A stretch of 64,000 bases of DNA from Metarhizium brunneum (Eukaryota; Ascomycota; Sordariomycetes; Hypocreales; Clavicipitaceae). Location: the NCBI RefSeq assembly GCF_013426205.1, contig NC_089427.1:2356001-2420000 (forward strand). Reading direction: 5' to 3'. The translations under genes were made by a program, and so were the position numbers. Every line of letters begins with the position of its first letter. Positions within the stretch are counted from its first letter, which is position 1. Below, one piece after another: positions 32,879-43,353 of this stretch. The notes beneath the pieces are model-generated. The model did no database searches. It was not told the origin of the DNA and was given only the letters and a program-made list of their open reading frames with translations.

Positions 32879-35312
32879 ATGGCCCGTAGCCAAACACCGC
32901 AAGGCAGCCTGCGGCAGAGAAACGTTGGCTCCAAAAAGGCCGACTCGAGCACCTCCGCCGTTGACGTAGAGCTCGACAAGCTTGCCAAAGCCTCAATTAA
33001 GAAGAATGCATCCAATTGCGAGCGCGATCACTGGGCTGCCTTCTCCTTGACCACCATTCTGGCTTTTGTCACCAGATTCTGGGGAATTAGCCACCCCAAT
33101 GAGGTGGTGTTTGACGAAGTTCACTTTGGCAAGGTGGGTGCTTACAACGACCGAAAGAGTCATCAATCGCACTTCCTCTTTCTTTGCTGATCCATCGCAA
33201 CGCAGTTCGCCTCATACTACCTCGAACGAACCTACTTCTTCGATGTGCATCCTCCCTTTGCCAAGCTTCTGTTTGCCTTCATGGGCTGGCTGGTGGGCTA
33301 CGATGGTCACTTCCATTTCGAAAACATTGGTGATTCCTACATTGACAACAAAGTGCCTTATGTGGCATTCCGAGCTCTCCCTGCCATCTTGGGCGCCTTG
33401 ACTGTGTCTGTTACGTATCTCATTATGTGGGAGTCGGGTTATAGCGTTCCTGCTTGCCTCATTGCCGCTGGTCTGGTTCTATTTGACAACGCCCACATTG
33501 GCCAGACTCGACTGATTCTTCTTGATGCTACTTTGGTCCTGGCTATGGCATGCAGTCTGCTCTTCTACATCAAGTTTTACAAGCTTCGTCACGAGCCGTT
33601 CAGTCGCAAGTGGTGGAAATGGCTCATCCTGACCGGCTTTGCCCTGTCTTGCGACATGTCCACCAAGTATGTCGGTACCTTCGCCTTCGTCACCATTGGT
33701 GCCGCGGTTATCATTGATCTCTGGGATCTGCTGGACATCAAGCGCCCGGGAGGCGCCATCAGCCTTCCTCAGTTTGGAAGGCACTTTGCTGCTCGTGCTG
33801 TCGGCCTCATTATTCTTCCATTCCTGTTTTATTTGTTCTGGTTCCAGGTCCACTTTGCCGTATTGTCTCGCTCCGGCCCCGGGGATGATTTCATGTCGCC
33901 CGAATTTCAGGAAACATTGAGTGACAATGCCATGTTGGCGAATGCGGTCGATATTCAATACTACGACACCATCACGATCAAACATAAGGAGACCAAGGCG
34001 TTCCTGCACAGCCATCCCCACCAGTATCCCTTGCGTTACGACGATGGCCGTGTTTCCAGCCAGGGTCAGCAGGTTACCGGCTACCCTCACAATGATACCA
34101 ACAACTATTGGCAGATTCTCCCCTCTAGCGACGACAAGCAAATGGGTCGCAAGGTCAAGAACAATGAATTGATTCGATTGAGACACGTTGGCACGGACAC
34201 GGTTCTCCTGTCACACGACGTAGCTTCCCCCTACTATCCTACCAACCAAGAGTTCACCACTGTTTCTCAGGATGATGCCTACGGCAGTCGCGTCAACGAC
34301 ACCTTGTTTGAGATTCGGATTGAGAACGGCAAGAACGGCCAGGAGTTCAAGACGATTGCCAGCTACTTCAAACTCATTCACTTCCCCAGCAAAGTTGCCA
34401 TGTGGACTCACACCAAGCCTCTGCCTGAATGGGGTTCCCACCAGCAGGAAATCAACGGCAATAAGCAGATCGCCCCCAGCTCTAACATCTGGTTGGTTGA
34501 TAATATTGCGTCTCTGGCTGCCGACGATGCCCGACGAGAGAAGCCGGAGCGCAAAGTCAAGACTTTGCCGTTCCTGCGCAAGTGGTTTGAGCTTCAGCGA
34601 GCCATGTTTTACCACAACAGCAAGCTGACCAGCAGTCACCCTTACGCCAGCCATCCTTATCAGTGGCCATTCCTGTTGCGCGGCGTCAGTTTCTGGACAC
34701 AGAACGACACCCGCCAGCAGATCTATTTTCTTGGGAACCCAATCGGCTGGTGGCTTGCCAGCAGCTTGTTGGCTGTCTACATTGGGATTGTTCTCGCTGA
34801 TCAGATCTCTCTGCGCCGAGGCATCGATGCATTGGACCACCGTAAGTAATTTTCGTTCCTCAATGGCGCAATGGTTAGGGCGCAAGATACTAACGTGGAC
34901 ATCAGGTACGCGTTCCCGCTTGTACAATTCTACTGGCTTCTTCTGGGTTGCATGGGCCACCCATTACTTTCCGTTCTTTGTAATGGGCCGGCAGCTTTTC
35001 CTACACCACTATTTACCTGCTCATCTTGCCTCCTGCCTAGTCGCCGGTGCGCTCATCGAGTTTGTTTTCAGTGCAGAACCAGTTGACGAGACCAGAGGCC
35101 CCAGGAAGAGCCCCAAGAAGCACCTTACGGCGCGCGAGAGACTAGCTGGCCAGAGCATGATGGGAGCTTGGATTGCCTGTGGCGTGGTGCTGACCATTGT
35201 CATTGCTGGCTGGTGGTTCTTCCTCCCATTGACATATGGTTACCCCGGTTTGTCCGTTGAGCAGGTTGTCCGAAGGAAGTGGCTGGGCTACGACTTGCAC
35301 TTTGCGAAATAA
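32879..35312 (+). CDS. PMT4: Protein O-mannosyltransferase, Pmt4 type
   Basis: Three exons (32879-33133, 33206-34841, 34906-35312), 765 aa, matching yeast Pmt4 in size. The first luminal loop has the catalytic Asp-Glu (VVFDEVHFGKF, residues 79-80), then FFDVHPPFAKLLFAFMGWLVGYDG and VPYVAFRALPAILGALTV. NAHIGQTRLILLDATL and FYKLRHEPFSRKWWKWL resemble Pmt4/POMT1 more than Pmt1 or Pmt2. A central luminal region of about 200 residues (TITIKHKETKAFLHSHPHQYP...) holds the MIR repeats. Several membrane segments follow, ending in GFFWVAWATHYFPFFVMGRQLFLHHYLPAH and HFAK. The enzyme transfers mannose from Dol-P-Man to Ser/Thr in the ER lumen; Pmt4 acts as a homodimer on membrane and GPI proteins. The last intron contains a TACTAAC branch site. 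Confidence 0.92.
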
Positions 35313-36026
35313 GTGCGGATGATGGTAGATTCCAATAGGGAATTGCAGCGAGAAGGGAATCGTGTGCCTGTGCATGTGTTTGTCGGGGGGTAATGAATGT
35401 GAGTGGAAATAGTGGCTACAAAATAAATGGTGTAAGGAAAGGAATTTACTGGGTGCTGGAAGTCGGCACAAGGTCGGTACTCGGCAGTTGTAAAATTAAC
35501 AATTGATTAAAGATGTCCACGTATAATCCAACTCATCAAAGCAAATACACAGTCTGCGAAGAGCCGCACATGCTATGTATTGAGAAGTTGATGTGTTGTC
35601 TCATTCTTGTATTCTGGGTCCCAAGTTCCCAACGGCAAGGAACCACCAGACTCCATTGACATTACTGGTTGACCCATGTCCCTACATGTACCTCGGGTAC
35701 CGGGCAAGCGGGCTGGCGGCTGGGGCTGACCATGCCGTCTGGGGGCGTTTCGAAAACGTCAAGTTCCTGCACTGGTCACCCCTGCGCGACATCTGGACAC
35801 ATGCAAGCTGGACGTCTCGAGTGTAACCTAACCTCAAAGCAATCAGATTCATTATACACGCACACTTTGCCGCAACCTCCCAAACCCCATTGCCGGACCT
35901 CAACTGAGGCTTGTAGTCTCTGCGCCATGATCATTGAGGATTCCATCTCCTAACGTCATCAGCGAGCGGTCGGAGAGGTCATGGTGCTTCCCCAATCCAC
36001 CACGCAGCTACACTGGGAGAGCAATC
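35313..36026. other. Intergenic, no gene seen
   Basis: 714 nt between PMT4 and the GT69 gene. No repeat or RNA gene noted. Frames open into the next gene lack an upstream ATG. Confidence 0.55.
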
Positions 36027-37413
36027 ATGGTTCTCACCCCAGCTAACCGCCTGTACATGCGCCGCATCCTCCGCCTACGTGTTACCCGAGTAGCAGTATG
36101 CCTATTCCTGCTCTTCAACTTTATCGACGTGCTCCGTATTCATCACAATCTCAGTCACGGCGATGTGCAACGTCGCCCCAAACCCCCTGGGCCGTCGCGG
36201 CCGCACGAGCGAATCTATATTGCTAGCATGCACTTCAACAACGGTGCCATCCTGAAGAGCCACTGGAACGACGCCGTCATTGGGTTGACAGAGACGTTTG
36301 GTCCCAAGAATGTGTTTGTCAGTATATTCGAGAGCGGCAGTTGGGACGACAGCAAGGAGGTTCTGCGTGAGCTGGATCGACATCTAGAAATAAGAGGTGT
36401 TCCGCACCGCGTGGAGGTGTCTGATGTGACCCATCAGGACGAGTTGGACAGTGCGGACAAGGGAGAGGGCTGGATCGATACGCCGAGAAACAAGAAGGAG
36501 TTGCGCCGCATCCCGTACCTGTCGAGGTTGAGGAATAAGACAATCAAGGATCTGCTGCATCTTCATGAGCAGGGTGTTGAGTTTGACAAGGTGCTGTTTC
36601 TCAACGATGTGGTATTCACGGTAAGATGTGAAGATTGTGACCCCGAGCACGTTTGGGAAATGCACCATGACTGACTTTTCCATTGTTGCCAGGTAGAGGA
36701 TGTGCTGGCATTGATGGACACGAATGGCGGTGAATATGCGGCAGCTTGCTCGTTGGATTTTGCGAAACCTCCCTTGTACTATGATACCTTTGCGCTTCGG
36801 GATATCGAGGGCCACGGACATGTGATGCAGACCTGGCCGTATTTTAAAGCGAGGACATCGAGAAACGCCCTCGTAAGCAATTTGGACGCCGTGCCTGTCA
36901 CTAGCTGTTGGAATGGCATTGGTGCGTCTCAACACCTGTCTTTTCGGACCACAAGGGGGGGATTCTGCCGAGATTCATGAAAGCTAACACTCCTTTGCAG
37001 TCGTTATGCCCGCCGAGCCGTTCGTCTCCTCAACCAAGCTACGCTTCCGTGGCGTCCCCGACTCCCTGGCGAATCATCACCTAGAAGGCTCCGAATGTTG
37101 CCTCATACACGCCGACAATCCTCTCTCCAGAACACTCGGCGTCTATCTCAACCCCAGAGTGAGAGTTGGCTATAATCCCGAGGCATACGTTGCTACACAC
37201 CCAGCCGGATCGTGGGTATCCGCGTGGGGGATATTCATAGGGCTTTGGAAAAACAGGTTGAAACGCTGGACATCAATTACATTCGAAGGGATAGTTGTAC
37301 GATCAAGGGTTAGGCATTGGGAAAAGGAAAAGAGTGGGAATCGTGAGCCCGGCGTGTTTTGTTTAATTAATGAGATGCAGGTTCTAGCCCATAATGGATG
37401 GGCGCATGTATGA
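36027..37413 (+). CDS. GT69 family alpha-1,3-mannosyltransferase (CMT1/Cap59-like)
   Basis: Three exons (36027-36620, 36693-36921, 37001-37413), 411 aa. It is a type II membrane protein with an N-terminal anchor (VTRVAVCLFLLFNFIDVL, about residues 19-36). The family core follows: RIYIASMHFNNGAILKSHWNDAVIGLTETFGPKNVFVSIFESGSWDDSKEVLRELD, then FDKVLFLNDVVFTVEDVLALM with a DxD-like NDV, AAACSLDFAKPPLYYDTFALRD, and CWNGIVVMPAEPF. The cryptococcal relatives Cmt1 and Cap59 act in capsule and glycan synthesis; in non-capsulated ascomycetes the substrate is unknown. Likely Golgi. The start at 36027 is the first ATG before the anchor. It lies downstream of PMT4 on the same strand, but fungal neighbours are rarely co-transcribed. 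Confidence 0.85.
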
Positions 37414-37873
37414 CAGGCTAGGGACGATCAAAATTATCAATGTCATCTTTGATGATGGGCTTCGGCAAAAAAAAACACGGATGAATTGTATAAAAGATCA
37501 ATGAATGCGCAGATCAAGATACATATATTATTCCGTCGCTCAAGCACCAGCTGGATTCAACGCCAATCCGGAGTTTTTCCCGCTGCGAAGACGGAAAAAG
37601 CAGCTCGCGGTTGCGTCTTCACCTCCCGAGTAAGTATCGATTCCTCCAAATTCATATTTGGGTATCCATTCTTCCCCAAAACATATCCATATCCCTGTAT
37701 CCAGCTGACAGTCATGGCAACATGTCAGTTACCAATACCAAATCTGGCCCCGAGTATCCAATGACCTCCAATCCAAACCATCGCCAAGTTCACCCTTCTT
37801 CAACAACATGTTCTGGCGGTTCCTCCTCAAGCCTTGCTGCCTTCAGGTCCCATAATGACTGAAACACATGGGC
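37414..37873. other. Convergent intergenic region
   Basis: 460 nt between the GT69 gene and the next, oppositely oriented gene. Nothing recognised. Confidence 0.55.
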
Positions 37874-38458
37874 TCACTGAGCAGCAGTATTGAACCAATT
37901 CTTCATCTTTTTCCAGGGGAATTTCCACACGCTATACGCAAGCTCTAATGCCGCATCACTCTCGTCGTATTGTTTCTTCTGAGTCGCATAACAGTCCACT
38001 GGATGCAGCACAGCGCGCAAAAGCAAGGGAGTCTTGTAGAATCGGTACTCAATCTCGTCGGCGGACGTTTCAGAAGGCAAGGACAGCTTTTTGCGGATGA
38101 ATGCCAGCGTGTCCTCGCTGGAACGGGCAGGAAATGAATTGGCGTTTTGATGTAGCCAGTCTTTAAGTTTGAGGTCCTTCAGACAGTACATCTCCTCCTT
38201 CTTCTTCTTCTTCTTCTCGTTCTCCTTCTCCGCACCATAAATTGTACGCCGCAGATGTTCGCGTACAACAGGATTAACCGGGGATCGAAGGTATTGTCTG
38301 ACTACTTCGCCTCCTTTTTTATTTGCGTTGTCGTCAACTTCTTCTTCAGTTGCGTCGAGATCCACCCCTCCTCTGGCTGCTTCGTCGTCGATTTCTTCTT
38401 CGGTGATGTTTGGTCCCCACGGCTCTTCCGTGGGCTCTTGAGCGTTTTGGAAAGCCAT
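37874..38458 (-). CDS. Hypothetical protein, 194 aa
   Basis: A single-exon frame from ATG 38458. I do not recognise the family. The N-terminal third is strongly acidic (TEEEIDDEAARGGVDLDATEEEVDDNANKK), followed by VVRQYLRSPVNPVVREHLRRTIYG, a lysine run (coded by a CTT repeat at about 38195-38215), and a C-terminal part with a globular look (DLKLKDWLHQNANSFPARSSEDTLAFIRKKLSLPSETSADEIEYRFYKTPLLLRAVLHPVDCY). There is no signal peptide or membrane segment. Natural codon use, the long unbroken frame and the patterned C-terminus make it a likely real gene, but no function can be assigned. Confidence 0.65.
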   Translation of the reverse strand: MAFQNAQEPTEEPWGPNITEEEIDDEAARGGVDLDATEEEVDDNANKKGGEVVRQYLRSPVNPVVREHLRRTIYGAEKENEKKKKKKEEMYCLKDLKLKDWLHQNANSFPARSSEDTLAFIRKKLSLPSETSADEIEYRFYKTPLLLRAVLHPVDCYATQKKQYDESDAALELAYSVWKFPWKKMKNWFNTAAQ

Positions 38459-38906
38459 GTTTCGTCAAGGAGGTGGTTGATTGCTCTGGGTTGCTGGGAG
38501 TGACTGCGAGGCATCATGGGCATTATATATGTTTTTCATGAAACTGAACAATCAATCTTCACTAGTGATATGGATTTTCATGGCTCCTCTGGACGAACGT
38601 GTTCGAGGGTTGTGTAGACGATGATATGTGGTGGCTTGTCATGGCTGTGGCCTTGTTCATGACGACTTCATTTCAAGAAAGGAGTCCTAGCTTGCTTCAT
38701 TGGTGGGTTTCCTGCATGACAACTCTGAATTTTGTCAAAATTCATAATGATAATAAGCTCATAAGCTCATTGATAGTCATGTGGTCGCGCAAAACGCCAG
38801 GACTTGCGGCACCGATGAATTCAAAGTAAAAAACTACAGCAGAACACCGACGCACTGCATTTCACACATATACGCACTGGCAGATGACGTCTCACTGCCT
38901 GCATCC
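38459..38906. other. Intergenic, no gene seen
   Basis: AT-richer 448 nt between the hypothetical gene and the methyltransferase stop. Nothing recognised. Confidence 0.5.
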
Positions 38907-39758
38907 CTACACCTTCTCGGCGACGTACACATAAAGAACATAACTAACCTTCACCTTCCCATTGCCCTCCCTCTCCGTCGCTGAATCCCACTCCCTCTCG
39001 AACAATAACCTTGCTTTGCTCCTAAACTGTTCATCGGCCAGGCACTGCATCAAATGGTCCTGTGTAATGTAATCGAACATGCTGCCAATCTCCTCCCTTC
39101 CAAGAAAAACATGTCCCTTGCCAGGTTCTTTATCCAGCGCCTCAACCCGAAAGACGTGCAGCTGTCGTGCCTCGAGGATCCCACGAAACGAGTCGACCGA
39201 TTCGATCCAAGACCGGCTCGCAGGGTACGTCATGCCCATCTGCTGGATGGCTTTTTTCATAAAGAGTCCCTGCCGGGGGTGATTCTCATGGGGAATGTCA
39301 ACAATGAGTCGGCCCCCGCGACGTAGATACCCAGCCCATTGGGAAACGACACGGCCGGGGTCGTCGAATAATACAAACGCATTGGAGCAAATGATAACAT
39401 CATACGAGCCCTTTTCGAGATGCTCGCAGGACTCAAGATCCGTGACATCATGCTGGATGAGAACCAGGCGGCGGGATAGAATCTCATCGGTCGCCTGCTT
39501 CTTGCGACACACGTCCATCATTGCTGCGGATGCGTCCAAGGCTGTCACCAGGCCATTGTCGCCGACTAGCGGGCACGCAATGACAGCTTCGAGGCCGGTG
39601 CCGCAGGCGAGGACTAACACACGGTCGCCGGGCTGAATGTCAATGAGCTCCATGAACCGGGCCGTGTATTGTGGGTGCCATGAGCTGTCGTAGTCTTTTG
39701 CGCGGGTTTGATAAGACTTTTGGGCTTGTTCAAACTGTGAGAAGTGTCTGGGCGTCAT
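38907..39758 (-). CDS. Class I SAM-dependent methyltransferase
   Basis: Intronless, 283 aa from ATG 39758 (MTPRHFSQFEQAQKSY). The Rossmann motif I is DRVLVLACGTGLEAVIACPL, motif II contains LVTALDASAAMMDVCRKK, motif III-like LVLIQHDVTDLESC, and motif IV YDVIICSNAFVLFDDPGRVVSQWAGYLRRGGRLIVDIPHE. This is the UbiE/Methyltransf_11 or 25 layout. Substrate is unknown; the same fold methylates quinones, secondary metabolites and lipids in fungi. No biosynthetic core enzyme is nearby, so a secondary-metabolite cluster is not supported. The frame is open nine codons further upstream, but begins there with TTG rather than ATG. Confidence 0.85.
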   Translation of the reverse strand: MTPRHFSQFEQAQKSYQTRAKDYDSSWHPQYTARFMELIDIQPGDRVLVLACGTGLEAVIACPLVGDNGLVTALDASAAMMDVCRKKQATDEILSRRLVLIQHDVTDLESCEHLEKGSYDVIICSNAFVLFDDPGRVVSQWAGYLRRGGRLIVDIPHENHPRQGLFMKKAIQQMGMTYPASRSWIESVDSFRGILEARQLHVFRVEALDKEPGKGHVFLGREEIGSMFDYITQDHLMQCLADEQFRSKARLLFEREWDSATEREGNGKVKVSYVLYVYVAEKV

Positions 39759-41600
39759 TGTTGGTCTGCGCTTTGTTTGGAGCAAGGCAACGGGCGCCCA
39801 TGCAAGTCATTGCTGTGAGCTCGGGGTGGTTCTACAAAATACTGGGGTGGTTACAATGGCGTCTAAGAGGTATTCAGGCGCTGTTTAGTCTGCCATAAAG
39901 TGCCGGTGACTCGTATGGCGACGGCGTTGGCGTGGGCTTCGGATCGGTTCTGCATATCCGCTTTGTCCGTCCGACATGCAGGGCCGGCTGAGAATCGTAG
40001 AGTAGAGTGCTGGACACAATCACCACAGAATCTTGGCAGTTTCTTGCTATGTAGAATAGAGCCCGGTGTAATGAATGCCCATGCCCTTGCCCAGCGGAGG
40101 GATTCAACACTTAACGAAGCACAGGGGAAGCATAGAGCTGGCAGTCCAGTAAGAATATCACTGCCTTAACTCTAACGGCTCAGGCATCACCTCCTCACCC
40201 CGGAGCCTGAGGAAACCGGATCGTGTTAGGAGGCCATCGATCGCAGAGCCACTCTCGGCCGCTGTCTCGTGACGCAATGCCCTGTATGCAAGGCAGCGGA
40301 ATAAAACATACACGGCCCCAGCAGTGAGTGGCTGGTTCCACACACTGGAGTAGGACAAAACCGTTCCTTGGCGAAGACAGCTTGTCGACCTGAAGTCAAC
40401 AAGTGAAATACTGATGCCTTGAGCTATTAGTAGTATCGGATCTTCATGGGGTTCCACGACCCCAGACGTAGGCTGCTCGATTAAACGCAACGCAATTGGC
40501 CGCAATAAATGCCACTTGGGCTCGCGCTGCCAACAAACCTGTGAAAACCAATACGTGTCCAGAAGAGAAATAAAAAAAAGAATTCATGCAACCCTTGATG
40601 GCGGCGGATGTGATCCGCGGAATCAAGACGAGTCCGTTGGTTGTTACACGGCCGAAAGAGGAAACCGCCGGACACGAATGCACCGCATCAAAGACAGCAA
40701 AGCGGATAGAGTGTGACTCAGGTGTCTCGGCGCCATTCCTCTCGACTGGTTGACTGGCTTTCAACTGGCGACCGAGTGGCCCTTGAGTGCTTGATAGATC
40801 CTGACTGGGCAGCCCTACGATGGTGGAGGAGACACCCGGCATCAGACCTTGCCTGGGGCAGATCAATTGTCCTCCTGGTTGGATGCAGGTTGGCGATTGC
40901 GACAATGCACAGAAAAGTGGAATAAGCCAGTCTGGCCTGACAATAGCTGCAGCAAATGTCACAGATGGTGCTCGGTGGCTCTCCAGACGCCACCACATGT
41001 AGGTATTATTAGCCGGGACTCGAGAACTCGAGAGCCAGGGAGAGTTGGCAACGCAATCAACAGGTCAAATGGCCAAAACGGACAGGGTTCGGGGCCAACG
41101 TTGTTATTGAAGCCATATGGATTGCTGCTGTACTCCAAAGTCCTTGACAAAAGGCTGCGAGCACTTGAGTACTACCTTGACGAGGGATTGGTCACAGCGC
41201 TGTCCTATATCCAGAGCAAACGTCAAAGAACTTCGATGCTGGCAGCCATGTCGTGGCTGAACAGCTAATAAGCATCAAAGGATATCGATCCCCGTCTTTC
41301 AGCCGCCAGGGGGCGCAGTTGGAGAGTTCCTGCTGCAGCACTTCGTAGTTTCATCAATCGTGACGTGCTGGGATAGGATAGGACATTGAACGTGCTCCGT
41401 AACAATATTGCATGTACGTACAATATGTCTGCTGAGCACCAGGATGGCCAGTTCAAGCATCGTTCAAGCATCCACAGAAAGGGATGTCCTGCCACGATCA
41501 ACACGGGTCCAACAGCCGAGTCCTCGTCAGGGACTTGTCCAAAAGCGCGAGACCTGCAGGCTGAGACCGAGAGACCTGAGGGACAGACTGTGTCACTATT

Positions 41601-41618
41601 GTATGTATGTATGTATGT
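41601..41618. repeat. (GTAT)n microsatellite
   Basis: About four and a half copies of GTAT, intergenic. Confidence 0.85.
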
Positions 41619-42797
41619 CTATGTCCTCAAGCCGTAGACGTAGACGGGGACGCGCTGGTAGACCCAATGATTCCGACAATCAGCGAACCGGCATTCGGGG
41701 CAACCCACCCCCCTTCGCATGTTGCGTGTAAGGCATTGCGACAGGCTTACGGCGACGGAAGGGTCATGCCGGACACGGTGGAAAGCCAACGTGGAAGCAA
41801 TTCGTCATCATCCCGACCAACAGTCCGCTTGTTGGAGTCGGTCGTCTTGCAAAGGTCCCAATTGCTCCCGTCCCGCCGTCCGACGCACCCAGGCATGCTA
41901 GCGGTTCTTTGGGAAGTGGAACTTGGGGAGGTGGTATGCAGACGCAATGCCCGTCGTCATTTGGGACAATTCGGTGTGGATGTTTTGGTCTTTGTTTTAT
42001 CTTGTCTGGCTCTCTTGATGCGATGCGGAATTTGGCTGCCTTCTGGCGGGCAAGGGCAAATGACAAGGTCGTCTTGGTGCTCAAGCATGCGACTTGGGGA
42101 TTGACAGAATGGTGGAACGGAACGGGGCCAAGGGGGCCCAGCTTGGCTCCAATGGTTCCGTGGCGGACTGTGGAAGGGTCACGTCTTGGGTGACCAGGTT
42201 CACTTGTCATAGCGCCGATACTTTGGTCACTATCTGACGAGAGACGTCGAGGTCAGCCCATGCCCTGGCGGGTTGTGTGAGGATGCGGCTCTGCGCCAGC
42301 AAATTTGGCTCGGGTCGCCCACCCTCTCGGCTCTCTGTTTGTTCCGCCGCGTTACCCTGCAAAGTACCGCCCCATCTTCTGGCCTATCAATCGCGACCCT
42401 GCTGACAGGGATTACCCTCCTCCACACAGCCCGCCTGGGCCACCCACCAGTCTGCGGAAGCCGCTAGTCCTGTTTAGGTCAGAACTCTAGGCAGCAGCGT
42501 CTCCGGGCTGAGGACGCCTGGCATTTGGCCAAATGCCCCAGTGCGTTTCTAAGCAAGCAAGCCGTTGGCTCCGTCGCGCCTCATCACCAAAACGCTCTCT
42601 CTCGTCCCAACGTCTGTCGTCCCTCGACTCTTCCAGCCGCTCATCTATCTTGTCTCTCTTTGTCTGACGCCCACCATCATCCGGTGGCTATTATCGTGTG
42701 TTTTCGTCCTTTGGCGGGCTCTTTCCCGTCGTCTCCAACGACTACCCCCCTTGTGCCTCCGATCCGAACAACTCCCGCTTCCGCCTCTCGCACATAT

Positions 42798-42938
42798 ATG
42801 CGTTTTGCGCCCCAGTGCCTTCGCCCGAGCTACCAACCTTTTCAATCTATCTGCTTGTTCATAACAGTCATTCCCTCGAGCATCCCTCGAGCATCGGCTC
42901 TTCCATCATCGACCTGCGGTGTTTTCTCCGAGTCATAG
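42798..42938 (+). promoter_or_regulatory. Possible upstream ORF in ace1 leader
   Basis: An ATG-initiated frame of 46 codons ends about 415 nt before the ace1 start. It matters only if transcription starts upstream of it, which the sequence does not show. The C/T-rich stretch before it is compatible with a fungal leader. Confidence 0.3.
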
Positions 42939-43353
42939 ACATATTCAGGGGTCCTCAATCCGCGCCAGCATATCGCGTGCTTCTATTCACGTGCAATACC
43001 ATCGTCCGGGCTATCACGCTTGTGTCCTATTACAAGCGCTGCCGAACAATTTTGACGGGTGTATTGGGTAAGGACATTTGTTCTCTTCCACTTCAATATA
43101 CCCTGCCCGTTTTGTGCCCTTCCTCTCTACATTGCTGGGACGGACACCAGGTCCTTGGTGGCTCCAATTCGAACCTCCCATCTTTTGGTACAAACGGCTG
43201 TGACTCACACCGACGCCATTACCTTTCTGCCATCCAGCTGTGCCTCTCTTCAGTTGCGGGACACACAAAAGCTAATCCGTCTGGTTGTCGGCACAGCCCT
43301 TCAAGGACAACCGTGCCAGTATCAGTTTACCCCACGTCTATTCAGCCTTCGTC

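Larger units (their letters stand above)
39759..43353. other. Long intergenic region upstream of ace1
   Basis: 3.6 kb with no recognisable gene. It contains a (GTAT)n microsatellite at 41601-41618. From about 42550 it becomes C/T-rich and probably includes a long ace1 leader with at least one upstream open frame (42798-42938). Confidence 0.6.

Noticed and set aside
34863..34890. tRNA A-box-like sequence (TGGCGCAATGGTTAGGGCG)
   Set aside because: It sits in a 64-nt PMT4 intron with a proper TACTAAC branch site, there is no B box or pairing acceptor stem, and splicing joins conserved protein sequence.
38190..38230. CTT-rich microsatellite
   Set aside because: It encodes the lysine run of the hypothetical protein at 37874-38458; ordinary low-complexity coding sequence.
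36027..39758. Possible secondary-metabolite cluster around the methyltransferase and glycosyltransferase
   Set aside because: No polyketide synthase, peptide synthetase, terpene synthase, P450 or cluster transcription factor is nearby.
40444..40998. A 184-codon open frame on the minus strand in the gene-free region upstream of ace1
   Set aside because: No domain, signal peptide or patterned hydrophobicity; similar-length frames are open on the other strand at the same place.
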